From assembly GCF_947242115.1 (NCBI RefSeq), contig NC_074723.1, positions 17,883,001 to 17,947,000 on the forward strand: a DNA stretch of 64,000 nt. The letters are read 5' to 3'. Made by a program: the position numbers and the translations under genes. This document shows, in pieces, positions 48,001 through 59,903 of the stretch; position 1 is the stretch's first letter, and each line of letters begins with the position of its first letter. The notes below the pieces were generated by a model, which was given only the letters and a program-made list of their open reading frames with translations, did no database searches and had not been told where the DNA came from. Source of the stretch: Biomphalaria glabrata. Lineage: Eukaryota > Mollusca > Gastropoda > Planorbidae.

Positions 48001-51000
48001 ACAAAAAAAAAGTAAGACCCGTTCTGTTTTTCTGGTAGATTCTCATTTCATAAACACACTAATGTTAAAGGTCATGGTACCAATCAATTAAAGAAAAATT
48101 AAGGGCCCTAACGTAGGTAAAGATACATAAGTCCGCTTTTTTTTTTCGATGGTGTTGTCTACACTTTGTGTCGACATTTCGGCGGGCCGGATGGAACCAC
48201 GTCATCTGGCCCGCGGGCCGTATTTTGGGCATCACTGGCATAAAGGAACACTTAACAACAAATAGATTAAAGCTTGGGTGTAATACTATAGACAACTAGA
48301 TTTATCTCAAAAATTTCTATTTGGTCAACAAAACTGGTCAAAACATCAATCTATGCAGTTATAGATTCCATGACACAAGGTGTAGATTTAGATCCAGTGT
48401 TTACTTCATTATCCCTCTCATAAGCAAACTAGATCTAAGTCAAGATCTAGTGCTAGATTCTCATGATCACTGTCTATATTAATTTCATCTTCATTAGGGA
48501 GTTTAAAAAATTGAAAAGTCTTTGCAGAAAAGGTCCTACACAAAAAAAAAATCACCCAACTTTGAACGCGCATAGAAATATAGCGAATGTAAAAAAAACA
48601 TCCTTTTAGCTAAGTGTTTGTTTTGATAATTCTAATATGAAGACTGAATCCTAAAAAATATAATACTTTTTTAAAACAACTAATAGAATTAAGTTAATGT
48701 AAAATTTCTTTTAACCTTATAGCTACTATTGTGACCTAATGCACCTAAATTGCCCAAAAGGCGCCCACCACAATGTTTTCCTCATTTTCCTGCCCCTCAT
48801 GGTTTTATTTTAATAAGTAGAAATATAGATTGTTTCAGTAAAAAAATGTATGTTTTCCTGACTTTTGCTATAGTTTCTCTGCTTTCAAAACTGGATGATT
48901 TTATTTTGTGTAGAACCTTTCTTTCATTTGCTCTCTCTCTCTCTCACATTCTCACTCTTCCATAACTCTCTTTTTATCTCTATTTTCTCTCATTTATTCT
49001 TTCTTAATCTCTCTCTCTTTCAAAAACACACACACATTTTCTTTGTAAGCATACATTCTTGTGCCTCGTATAGTTTTATTTTGAGCTGGTTGAGGTTTTT
49101 TAAAAGTAAATATATTGATCATCTTGTTTAAAAAAAAAAGAATGTTTTTCTTACATTCACTATAGTTTCTATGTGCGTTCAAAGTTGGGTGATTTTTTTT
49201 GTTGTGTAAAACCTTTTCTGTAAAGACTTAGATCTAGTCTGCTTATGAGAGGGATAATGAAGTAAACACTGGATCTAAATCTACACCTTGTGTCATGGAA
49301 TCTATAACTGCATAGATTGATATTTTGACCAGTTTTGTTGACCAAATAGAAATTTTTGATGAAATAAATCTAGTTGGGGGTGTACATAATATTGGTGAGG
49401 AAAGCGGCTAGACTACTTTTATTTTGCCATGATAGAACTAATGGTAAATGAGATTAGAAGATATGCCTCAAGGACACCAAGTGCAAGCCAGAAGTTGCTT
49501 AAGATATATACATATTTTTATATTTAATTTATGTTGTATAGACTTATAGGGTTCCTACTAATAGTCTTGGATAAATGTTAGAGGGAACAAACTTTGTAAA
49601 AAATCAGGCACTTGAACAAATTTTTCTCTTTATGTGTTGCTTTTTATTATTTTATTTGTGTAAAAGTTAATGAAATTACATATGGTTATTAAGGTCATTT
49701 ATTTATCTTTTTTTTTTAAAGTATTTTTGTTATAATTAGATGTTGTTTAAGGTTTTATATATATATTTTGTAATATCCCTATATTTGTGATTTGCAGTTA
49801 TCCTCCTTAGCTTTGTATTTCTAGGAATAAAGTAAAAAAAAAAGTAAAGATCCCCTTTCAGACCATGCGGTTTATAGCTAGGAATACTGCACGAGTATGG
49901 GCCTAAGTATTAATTGGGTTAGGGACATGACTCAGATAATTTATTAATAATTTAACATCATAGTTTGGTGAGCAGTTATCTTGGCAGAAAGACTTATGTA
50001 AACATTTGAGAAAAACTAACTTAGAAAAACTGAGGAGCTGTTGTCCATATCTTCAACATGTATTCTATATTCTCCTTTCATGTTGGCTGAAAGAGCGCTG
50101 GACACCTCCGTAGCTAATGTGCTAGTTTCTGTGACAGTGGCGGTGTCTGTGCTGGTTGTCTCAGTAGTGGTGGATGGCAATGTTGTTGTAGTGCTGGTAG
50201 TTGTTGTAGTGGTAGTTGGTTTTGGAAGCATTGCTGAAAATAAAACATTTCATTTGAATATTTTGATAAGTGTTTTGATGGCTGGTTGAAAGAAGGCTAA
50301 GAAAAAAAATATTTTGACCCGGAATACTTTTAAAGAGATAACAGTTTTTAAAAAAAGTTATGTTTTTTTTTTGTTTTTGGTGGCCTTTGTAATAGTATGT
50401 CCATCTGTCATGTTTAGATCTCAAAAAATAGAAAAGATGTTGAGAATACAATATCATCATATTTTGTGGTTTGATTTTTATTTTATTTTTTTTTTAATGT
50501 ATTGTGCAAGCCATTTTTCACAAAGTTACAACTTTTTCAAACAATATATAAAAAATGGTAACTGAATAAGAAATAGACAAAGAGGTTATATTTCTAAAGT
50601 AAAAGGAAATGCAATATTTTTTTAATCCTGGCAATATCAAAAATAGTCCTCTACAAGGTTTAAACCCAGCTGGAGGATAGTAAAATTATTCATTGATAAT
50701 ATTGTTTGACACACAAAGCTAATAAACTACTGGCCACATAAACTGATGAACTTTACATACCAACCATGAATAAACATAAATAATTAATATCTTTCCTATT
50801 TCTATGGCAACAAATTTAGGCATCAATAATAATATGTACTTTTAACTGAATCTTTTTTCATAAGAAACTTGTCATCCTCAATTAAAGATGTCACTTGTAA
50901 AATTCTTGATGAAAACATGACAATAAAGAAAGAAGTATTACTGTATATATGAAATAGCTTCTTACCGTATTCACAAATAAATGAATACTCTTCTAAAAGA

Positions 51001-54000
51001 GTGCAGTGATAGTCTTCCCATTTTCCACTTTCCTTCCATTTCATCAGAGCACAATCTTCCATACAAAAAAACCCACAGTTTGGTTGACCTCTTGCCCAAT
51101 TGCTATAACCATCTCTTACACGCTGACCTGTCAAAACAAATAAAATAATTGATAAAGCAGGTGAAATAAAAAATCGAAATATAGAAATATATATTGTTAC
51201 GTATTTCTGAATCTTCTGGCTAGATGTATTAGTTGGCACACAAATAAAAACACTGTAAAGAACTTGACGACTAAACTTTCAGTTTCATATGACTTTAATG
51301 ACTATTAACTCTAACATTACTGTAACATGTAGCGTAGAAGACTGTACAATATCTGTCAGTTTACAGTTAGCTATACTTCGTTGCACTGCATCTCTTCACT
51401 TAGTTGCAATTCATCTCTTCTCAACTTCCATCGAGCCGTATTCCACAGAACAGACCAACGACACACTTCCCAGTGTCGCTCCAGGTCTCCTAAAGCTGAA
51501 CCAAGTCGCACTCAAGTCTACCGAATCAGAGCCGCACACGTCTTACATCGACTGTATCGACTGTAACGGCTCAAGTCCACTGTAGTTCGCTGTATAGACT
51601 TTAACGACAGTAGTCCACTCCAGTTAACTCTACCCTAGTTAACTTGCACCGAGTCGTACACATTTCTCTTCCACAGAGCCGCACACGTCTTACATAGACT
51701 GTATCGACTGTAACGGCTCACTCACGACTCCATACGACTCACTTTAACATTAACTCTCTGGCTTATATAGAGTCCCTAATCGCTTGTCCAAAGTTGCACA
51801 AACAGGGCTAGTATCCTCTGAAATAACACGTGAGGAAACGTCACATCCTGTCTCTATTTATACACGTAGATTCGAGAAAACACTCGATGCAGTGTCATCT
51901 TGCCGGGGTCACAAGTTGTGACCTTTATCTGTCACTGTTCATTAGTAACTGTCCCTCTACTTAGATCTATTCGTCCCCTGGAACAACACGTGGGGACACG
52001 TCACATCCTGTCTTTGTTTGTACATGTAGATTCCAGGGAACACTAGCTGCTGTGTCATCTCGCCGGGGTCATACGTTGACCTCTACCTATCACTGTTCAT
52101 TTGTAACACTGCCCCCTTCTTAGATCTGTTCGTCCCGAACAGATTCTACTTCATCACGATACTGATGAAATCGATCGACGATCAAGTAGGAAGCTTTGGT
52201 GGTTGCCCCCTTCTCAGAGATGTTCTTTCAATCTGGCAGTTGTCCATCTTCTTTCCATAGAAGAATGGGAGCCAAATCCTCATTTTTCAGCAGTTCCTCA
52301 CAAATGTTTTCATCAATCTTGGTATGGAAACATCGACCTTCAGATGACGACATTGGGCACTCTTGTCGAGAAAATTCATCAGCATTCTAACGAGTTCGTG
52401 CTTCACTGGCTGAGTTTTACATTTTCAAGCATCTTTTTACAGATGGGTTAGGCTTTTTCCAGAGCTTCTTCAGAGATGACCAGGTTCATTACAGTACAGC
52501 AATATTCACATGTTCTTCTTACAACAGCAACTGACTTTGGGTTTGTACGATGCCTGTTGGGTTGATCTTCTTGTACAGTTCTGTCACAGATGGTTACTCA
52601 CTACAGTTCTGACATCTTAAACTACTTCTTTTCTGTCCTTCTTGCTTCTGACTTAATTAGCGTTCTTCTAAAACCTCTGTTATACTTCATCAACCTATTC
52701 TCATGAGGAATGTTCTTAGATTATTCATTAGTGGCTTCACACTTTTAACTGATTCGTAAGGCTTTCTTCTTTGGTCTGATGGTTCCGGACAGAATCTTTC
52801 TAAAAACATGGGCTGTGGAGTTTCATCAGTGCAGGTGGGGGTCTATCAGTGGGAGAAGTGGTGGGCTTGTTTTCTAACAACATGGGCTATGGAGTTTCAT
52901 AAATGCAGGTGGGGGTCTATCAGTGGGAGAAGGGGTGGGTTTGTATCTTGATCTTGTTGGAGCCATCCACGTTGCACTCTGCATATGTCGCTTTCTCCGC
53001 CTCCTCAATTTGATATTTCTTTGGTTGCGTTGATGTTGTTGTCGTTGTCTTGCTTTCTTGTCGATCCATGCTGATGGCAGCGACTTAGCAGATAGGAAGG
53101 CATTGCATTTCATAGCTGTAGTCATCAAGACTGTTGATCTAACAAGTTGCTTCAGCATTATTCTTCGATGGGTGATTTGCGAATGAGCTGCAAGTCCACT
53201 TGAAGGCAAGGTGTCAAACACGTCATCACCTTCATCCGAGTCTGGAGCACTCGCCTGTGGGGCAGGTTGATAACATTCAACGTGCAAAGGTCCATCAACT
53301 TCAGCATCAGTTTCTATTGTAATTCCTTGACTATCACCAGGGCTTCTCACGCCTACCTTGATAGCTGTACAAGCTTCTGTTAAGTCTAGAGCTTGTTGGT
53401 GTATTTCTTGGCATTCACAGTCTTCTTGCATAGCTACGTACGTACAGTTCTTGTCAAACGCATGGGTGCAATAATCCAGCTTCGAGTTCCTCTCGTAGAC
53501 AATGGCAGATAGAAGACAGAAGTCTTTAAGGCCCACAGCAACAGGCTTGGACGCAGACCTAACGTTGTCTTGATCTGTTTGGCTGGTTGAGGTACTCATA
53601 TCAAGTTTATCTATGGCTAAAGCTTCGGTCAAACTATAGTTCTCTTCTATTGTTTCTTCAGCGGTCTCATTCTGCTTTTCGTTAAAATAGTAACAGCTAC
53701 CGTCTCTTTTCATTTCTTGTGAGCCACATTCGTTTGGTTTACTATCACAGTCACAGACAGCACAGCCATCACCAGCATCCCTATCGTAATTGTCTGTATC
53801 GCCACATTCTTGGTTGGACAATTGTTCGCTGTTCATCAATGGTGTAGTTCTTTCATCTGTTGACTCAATCTGATACTGCTGAGTGTTCAGTAGCTCGTTC
53901 ATCATGATTCTCGTTTGATCTTTTATTGTATCTGTTTGTTCTTCAGTCTTGTTGGGCGTGGTAGCTATTTGTTCATTCTCATTCATGACTTTAATCAACT

Positions 54001-57000
54001 GGTTAAATGAGGAAAATCTAGTGTTGATTTCTGATTCTATCTCTTTAATGCTCTCTTTCACCGAGTTCATTTTGTATTGCAAAGTTCTCAGGAGCTCCAT
54101 CGTATTAGGTTTGATTTCAAATTGGCAAGTGTCCGGATTCTCATCTTCCTCCAACAGGGCTTGTCTGAGACGTGCTGTTAGCGTTTCCTTATTTCCGTTA
54201 AGCTGTAGACCTCTTTCTCGAAGCTCTTGTCTAAGTTCTTTCATGTCAAGTTCAATAAGAAGTTTGATGGAACACATTCTAGCCAGAAAGATCCCACTTC
54301 TGACACCAATTGTTACGTATTTCTGAATCTTCTGGCTAGATGTATTAGTTGGCACACAAATAAAAACACTGTAAAGAACTTGACGACTAAACTTTCAGTT
54401 TCATATGACTTTAATGACTATTAACTCTAACATTACTGTAACATGTAGCGTAGAAGACTGTACAATATCTGTCAGTTTACAGTTAGCTATACTTCGTTGC
54501 ACTGCATCTCTTCACTTAGTTGCAATTCATCTCTTCTCAACTTCCATCGAGCCGTATTCCACAGAACAGACCAACGACACACTTCCCAGTGTCGCTCCAG
54601 GTCTCCTAAAGCTGAACCAAGTCGCACTCAAGTCTACCGAATCAGAGCCGCACACGTCTTACATCGACTGTATCGACTGTAACGGCTCAAGTCCACTGTA
54701 GTTCGCTGTATAGACTTTAACGACAGTAGTCCACTCCAGTTAACTCTACCCTAGTTAACTTGCACCGAGTCGTACACATTTCTCTTCCACAGAGCCGCAC
54801 ACGTCTTACATAGACTGTATCGACTGTAACGGCTCACTCACGACTCCATACGACTCACTTTAACATTAACTCTCTGGCTTATATAGAGTCCCTAATCGCT
54901 TGTCCAAAGTTGCACAAACAGGGCTAGTATCCTCTGAAATAACACGTGAGGAAACGTCACATCCTGTCTCTATTTATACACGTAGATTCGAGAAAACACT
55001 CGATGCAGTGTCATCTTGCCGGGGTCACAAGTTGTGACCTTTATCTGTCACTGTTCATTAGTAACTGTCCCTCTACTTAGATCTATTCGTCCCCTGGAAC
55101 AACACGTGGGGACACGTCACATCCTGTCTTTGTTTGTACATGTAGATTCCAGGGAACACTAGCTGCTGTGTCATCTCGCCGGGGTCATACGTTGACCTCT
55201 ACCTATCACTGTTCATTTGTAACAATATATATATAAAACAAATGAACAGTGATAGGTAGAGGTCAACGTATGACCCCGGCGAGATGACACAGCAGCGAGT
55301 GTTCTCTGGAATCTACGCATATAAACAAAGACAGGATGTGACGTGTCCTCAAGTGTTGTTCCAGGGGAAAAACAGATCTAAGAAGGGGGCAGTTATTAAT
55401 GAACAGTGACAAATAGAGGTCAGTACGTGTGAACCTGGCTTGATGACACTGCAGCAGGTGTTCTCTGTAATCTACATGTAAAAACAAAGACAGGATGTGA
55501 AAGTTTCCACACGTATTGTTCCAGATGATACTAGCAGTGTTTGTGCAACTTTGGAGGAGCGATTAGGGACTCTATATAAGCCAGAGAGTTAATGTGAAAG
55601 TCAGTCGTATGGAGTCGTGAAGTGAGCCGTTACAGTCGATACAGACTATGTAAGACATGTGCGGCCCTAGTGGAAGAGAAATGTGTATGACTCGATGCAA
55701 GTTAACTAGGGTAGAATTAACTGGAGTGGACTACTGTCGTTAAAGTCTATACAGCGAACTACAGTGGACTTGAGCCGTTACAGTCGATACAGTCGATGTA
55801 AGACGTGTGCGGCTCTGATTCGATAGACTTGAGTACGACTTGGTTCAGTTTTGGGAGACCTGGAGCGACACTGGGAAGTGTGTCGTTGGTCTGTTCTGTG
55901 GAATACGGCTCGATGCAAGTTGAGAACAGATGAATTGCAACGAAGTGAAGAGATGAATTGCAACGAAGTATAGCTAACTGTAAACTGAGAGATATTGTAC
56001 AGTCTTCTACGCTACATGTTACAGTGATGAATTGTTAGAGTTAATAGTCATTAAAGTTATATGAAACTGAAAGTTGAGTCGTCAAGTTCTTTGCAGTGTT
56101 TTTATTTGTGTGCCTACTAATACATTTAGCCAGAAGATACACAAATACGTAACAATATACAACACCTGTGGAACAATGGGTCCCATACTCATTTTCTTGC
56201 TCTTCTTCTGAGCATGTAAACATGAGACATAATAATATCTGATTTGTCAAACACAACGCCAAATGATTCTTTGAAATTTATTGCTTGAATAATCCTTGTC
56301 CAATGGCGGATATAGTGGGGACCACCTCTGAGTTTGTGTGATGAGACAAACTCTCTCTATAATCCTGTTTTTAATGTGTTTCTTTAATTATTATTTTAAT
56401 TACAAGAATAATTCTAGAATTTATGTTGTTGAGAATTACAAGTAAATGTATAATTATATAAAGTGTTGGATGGAATGCAGGGCTAATGTTATAAAATAAA
56501 GTCCATAACATACCTGTTATCCATTTCCAATCCATTTCTTTCTCTTTATCTGTGGCACCAATCCATACTCCATTTCTCTTCCATTGAAAGACTACCAGAG
56601 CTCTGAACAGAAAACTCTTTCAGCACAAAGAGTAAAAATAAAAAGTGAATGGAACAATGCTATAAGTTAATTATTTTTGAAACAAATAAAATATCTTATT
56701 TACAGAGAAAGTTATTATCAATTTGTTCTGATGTAGCTTTTTTTTTTCTACTTGAAAAAATAAATATACAAAGTATATAATTCTGTAAACTTTGAAAATA
56801 AATGGCTTTAGATATATAATGCTGAAATTATACAGCACTTACCAAGCTAAAGAGAATTTATAATAAATATTTAATCCCCAAAACAAATATCCAAGTAGTG
56901 GAAATAGTGTTATATGCCTGAGTTTAGGAAAGAAAAGTTCAAGTCATGGGAGGAGATGCTTAAGAAAATTATATTTAAAATTTTTTTTTTAACAAGACTG

Positions 57001-57442
57001 AAAGAGACTACTAGGCCTCAATAAAAATTCCAGATTTTATAAAAATAAATATTGTTCTCTCATAAAGGACACTGTTTAACAGAACACTTATAGTACCCTA
57101 ATAATCCAATAAACTTAAAAAATAGTGTGTTCTTGTAGGCAAACTTTGGCACTCATATATATAATTTTGATAGAAAAAGAAGATTGCCTATAAATAATTT
57201 TGTTACAATACTGGTAGAATATTTTTAAATTTTGCTTTTAATTTTCAAAAATAAAGTAAAAAAAAATTTATTCACTTGGATCCGTTCCTCTCTTATAGTA
57301 ACAAGGTGGCCACCATTTCTTCGACACACATTGTTGGCCTGTGGCCATGTTCTCTCTTCCAGGTGGAATTCATAACATATTTCCCATTCTGCTGCCCTCA
57401 AATATGTTTTGTGCAAGTTAGGAGGACAGCGCTTCAATAGAT
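45044..57442 (-). CDS. Single-pass C-type lectin receptor with mucin-like stalk and tyrosine-rich tail (5' exon(s) not found)
   Basis: Exons are 57442-57276, 56616-56514, 51127-50966, 50233-50021, 47088-47032, 46320-46242 and 45500-45044 (TAA). Borders are GT-AG and phases close throughout, giving about 412 residues. The first three exons make one C-type lectin domain: KRCPPNL, ICYEF, NNVCRRNGGHLVTI, NGVWIGATDKEKEMDWKWIT, then SNWARGQPN, EDCALM, GKWEDYHC and FICEY. QPN and WED stand at the Ca/sugar sites (EPN/QPD and WND). Exon 4 is a Thr/Ser stalk. Exon 6 is the membrane segment (LLIALIISVLAGIVICLAII then KRR). The 150-residue tail has SH2-type tyrosine motifs: YANP, YDKP, YDEV, YDVP, YYNY and YESL. 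A cell-surface recognition and signalling role, perhaps on immune cells, is inferred. The entry exon starts in phase 1, so at least one signal-peptide exon lies upstream. Confidence 0.88.
46764..46908 (-). mobile_element. Old, diverged SINE (family 1)
   Basis: Minus-strand copy recognisable by CCCAAACCTCCCACAG, GGGTTTGAACC and ACACGACCAGGTAGC. It is strongly diverged and lies in the lectin gene intron. Confidence 0.65.
47554..48237. mobile_element. hAT MITE, 684 bp, perfect 8-bp target duplication
   Basis: TIRs CAGTGATGCCCAA / TTTGGGCATCACTG are flanked by GCATAAAG at 47546-47553 and 48238-48245. GCGGGCCA-type subterminal sequence is present at both ends. No transposase. It is inserted in the intron between lectin exons 4 and 5. 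Confidence 0.9.
48293..49375. repeat. Long inverted repeat with an extra direct copy
   Basis: The left arm (48293-48605) returns inverted at 49136-49375. It includes TTTCTATTTGGTCAACAAAA, TAGATTCCATGACACAAGGT and CACCCAACTTTGAACGC. The left arm has about 70 extra bases. A diverged direct copy of the right arm's inner end lies in the spacer (about 48843-48925). Confidence 0.85.
49848..49905 (-). mobile_element. SINE (family 2) tail fragment
   Basis: CCCCTTTCAGACCATGCGGT matches the 3' end of the SINE at 58937. It is isolated and short. Confidence 0.5.
51195..52108 (-). repeat. LTR (3' LTR in element orientation)
   Basis: 914 bp, the same as 54311-55224 by eye. Contains a TATA-like CTATATAAG box on the minus strand. 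Confidence 0.9.
54311..55224 (-). repeat. LTR (5' LTR in element orientation)
   Basis: 914 bp, adjacent to the tRNA-Leu primer site. Its right end is followed by ATAT and then by the inverted solo LTR. Confidence 0.9.
55238..56154 (+). mobile_element. Older solo LTR of the same family, inverted relative to the young element
   Basis: The segment is the reverse complement of the 914-bp LTR with many differences, from ACAAATGAACAGTGATAGG to ACAAATACGTAACA. ATAT follows its right end. Its divergence marks it as older than its neighbour. The pair forms a roughly 0.9 kb inverted repeat with a very short spacer. Confidence 0.85.
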
Positions 57443-58703
57443 CTAAAGATCACATAAAGAAATGTTTCATTATTTATATTATTTATTAATTCTATATACA
57501 TGAGAATAGGGAATGCATATTAAAATTACAAAAAGAAGTCTTTGATGTTTAAAAGTAATGGAATTTACAGACGAGGCTATGCATGTTTATTTAAGAAATA
57601 CTATGCTTCTTCACCACCCATAACCACTTTTAGCTTAATGCTAAATTGAAAAAAAACAACAAAAAAACAAAACACAACTACATCCCTTTCATCTAAAATT
57701 ATAGGACTTTTCTTGCAAAGTATGTATAGTCTGTTAAGAGATAAGGTATGTTTGATTAGATAAAACTGCAACACACACACACACACACAAAATGTTGACA
57801 ATATTGAAAAACTACAACTATAATTTCAAACAATTTCATGCTAAAAAAAATGCATCTAAAAGCATGAGAATGCATGAAAGAGTTCGTTAGACTTATATTG
57901 ATTGCAGGGAGATTAATACTATAACATGACTCTCAAACACATCTGGCTTACTGTAAACAAAGTTTTATGTAATACTGGGATAACTGTGGCAGGGGGAAGT
58001 GATTTCTATAATGGCATTAAAAAGCTAAGTGGCAGAAATTTTTTAATTCAAAATTTAACTTGAGCTGAGGTTGTTTTCTTTGGTACCTAAGAGAGCTACC
58101 CCTTCCACATGTGAAACAATGTCCACTAAAGCGGACCAGAATGTGAAGAGCATGTTAAAGGCATAAATAATAATGACATTAACAACAAGAATAATTCTTG
58201 TTCTAGTCACCGTAAAAGAAAACCTATTCGCATAAATGCCCTATATTTTTGAGGTAAGGGAGGTGGGCTTTACATATATTACGCATGCTTATTAAAAAAA
58301 AAAATTACATGCTTTCAGAAGATCATAAGATATAAGTAGATGTAGTTAACATTTGAAAACATAGTGCAATCAATGAAGATGATAGTGAAATCCTATTTTG
58401 TACACAACGCATAGACAGAGTGAATCATGGACTGTCTTTTTCACATTACATTTAAATTGGAAATTATGCATTTCAATAAAATAGAACATTTCATTTTGAA
58501 ACATATGAGTAACAAAAGACTAAGCTTTCATAAAAAATCCGCAAAGAAAGACTTAATGTTTCCTCATTGGAATGCAATGCAGTTTTGAGAAAGAAGACAC
58601 CGGAACTTGTCCATAAAATTATAACACACTTTAAACACAATGAATAATATGAATGTATATAGGATAAAATAGTTTTTCTGTATATAACATATTTAAAACA
58701 AGG
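57443..58703. other. AT-rich DNA upstream of the first identified lectin exon
   Basis: Contains a (CA)n tract at about 57770-57788. No exon with the needed phase could be identified. The missing signal-peptide exon may be here or further upstream. Confidence 0.5.
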
Positions 58704-59598
58704 TTACAAAGACAGTTTGTGTGGAAACACAAACTCAAAATCGGCCCCCGAAGTGGTCCACCCAGGCAGGCTTCAATATTTTCAGAAAGAACATCCAAAT
58801 GAAATTATATCAAAGACAAATGAGAGATAAGAATGGAGAAAGAAGGTTGACAGATCTTGTGTAGTGCCCCAACGGTCCAGCAGATCAAAGGATAGGTGCA
58901 AGTGAATGCAAAGTTAGATGTGAACCTGGCCTAACTAGTTCCCCTTTCAGACCTTGTGGTCTATAGGGCAGATGATGTAAATTTCATCTGTTTTTTTTTT
59001 TGGCCTACGGTTAAGGAGGGTGTCATGTAGCCAGCACAACAATCAACCGCCTTTACTTTTCCCCAACCAATGTTAGGTACCCATTAGAGCTGGGTGGACT
59101 CAGAGGCGCCCAAAGATTCCAAAGTTGAAAATCCCAGTCTTCATCAGGATTCGAACCCGGGACCCCCGGTTTGGAAGCCAAACGCGTTACCGCTCAGCTA
59201 CCGCGCCTCTCCTGGCCTAACTGAAGTCTTATATTTGAAGTAATTGTTTTGAAAAGGCTCAAACTCTTATTCAAATAAAGCATTTACACTTTCAAAAAAA
59301 AAGTTCACGAAAATGAAGTTTACAAGATTAGTATTCGTTTTAATTGAGGTCTAACTTATAATGCATGATAATTAGCTTTTACTCTTTAAAAAAATGCTTG
59401 CATAACTGATTTTAAAAATTAGATTTTTCGCTTTCAGAAAAAAAAAAAGTTGCCTTTGCATCAGAACTTTCAATGGTCTAAAATATTGTGATGTCGGATT
59501 TTAAATATCTTTTCTAGTTTACGAGATCTAAACGGGACGGACGGACAGACATTTCGCACAAAACTAATAGCATCTTTTCCCCTTTCGGGGGCCGCTAA
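58704..59598 (+). mobile_element. Non-autonomous DNA element, family A/B (second copy)
   Basis: Left end ACAAGGTTACAAAGACAGTT with ACACAAACTC..CGGCCCCCGAAG, right end CCCCTTTCGGGGGCCGCTAA. Both match the ends of 18430-21455. The right part again has GGACGGACGGACAGAC and GCACAAAACTAATAGC. A SINE is nested at 58937. The element abuts the lectin-like exon remnant. Confidence 0.75.
58937..59210 (-). mobile_element. tRNA-derived SINE (family 2), with perfect 12-bp target duplication
   Basis: Minus-strand head AGAGGCGCGGTAGCTGAGCG with B box GGGTTCGAATCC, and a body with CACCCAGCTCTAATGGGTAC. CCTGGCCTAACT flanks both sides (58925-58936 and 59211-59222), so the insertion is recent. Two more copies are at 61641 and 62012. 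Confidence 0.9.
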
Positions 59599-59860
59599 AA
59601 AACACTATGTATTGAAAGAACGTCATGTGCTTCAACTGAAATCCAAACCCAATAGAGCTCTGAGCGCCTTTTAACTACATGCTTTATATAATCTAGATAC
59701 CTATCAACTTCATGTACCTGGACTCTATCAGAATACCTAAAATCATTCTCAAGATTGGCAGTTAAGTTTTTGAAAATGAGATGTGCACTAGCTGCTGTGT
59801 TAGCTTGACATAAGTTTTTGGTGGACCATAAACTGATCTTGAGACAATAGTGAAATAACT
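59599..59860 (-). pseudogene. C-type-lectin-like exon remnant cut by a MITE
   Basis: The minus strand reads FHYCLKISLWSTKNLCQANT, then ASAHLIF and VHEVDRYLDYIKHV followed by ELYWVWISVEAHD. This has the order of an N-terminal C-type lectin half (C..F...W..A...C...AHL..., then L..., then YW.G/W). The frame runs directly into the right end of the family A/B element at 59598, and no continuation is seen on its far side. None of the possible donors fits the phase of lectin exon 57442. It may be a lost second lectin domain of the receptor or part of a neighbouring gene. Confidence 0.5.
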
Positions 59861-59903
59861 TTTCAATACATATAGATACAATTTTCATTAAAAATAAAAA
59901 CAT

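Larger units (their letters stand above)
51195..55224 (-). mobile_element. Young non-autonomous LTR retrotransposon (Gypsy-like), 4030 bp, looks whole for its type
   Basis: Two 914-bp LTRs (51195-52108 and 54311-55224) look identical by eye, starting TGTTACG and ending GTAACA on the plus strand; the flanks are ATAT on both sides. On the minus strand, a 17-base primer site complementary to the tRNA-Leu 3' end (TCCCACTTCTGACACCA on plus, 54292-54308) lies two bases inside the upstream LTR. A purine tract (AGAAGGGGGCAG) abuts the other LTR at 52109. The 2.2 kb interior has one long minus-strand frame (to 52874) with a SAP-like helix pair (KELRQELRERGLQLNGNKET) and no protease, RT or integrase. 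Mobilisation would need a helper. LTR identity implies a recent insertion. It lies in the lectin gene intron, same strand as the gene. Confidence 0.88.

Noticed and set aside
50041-50289. Val-rich plus-strand open frame
   Set aside because: It is the antisense of the Thr-rich stalk exon of the lectin receptor; the low-complexity repeat keeps both strands open.
51289-51585. Open frame repeated at 54405-54701, and a related one at 55778-55963
   Set aside because: These lie in the LTRs. They recur because the LTR is duplicated and have no protein-family features.
58937-59210. tRNA-like sequence with A and B boxes
   Set aside because: It is the head of a SINE followed by a SINE body, present in several copies; not a functional tRNA gene. 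The same applies to the heads of SINE family 1.
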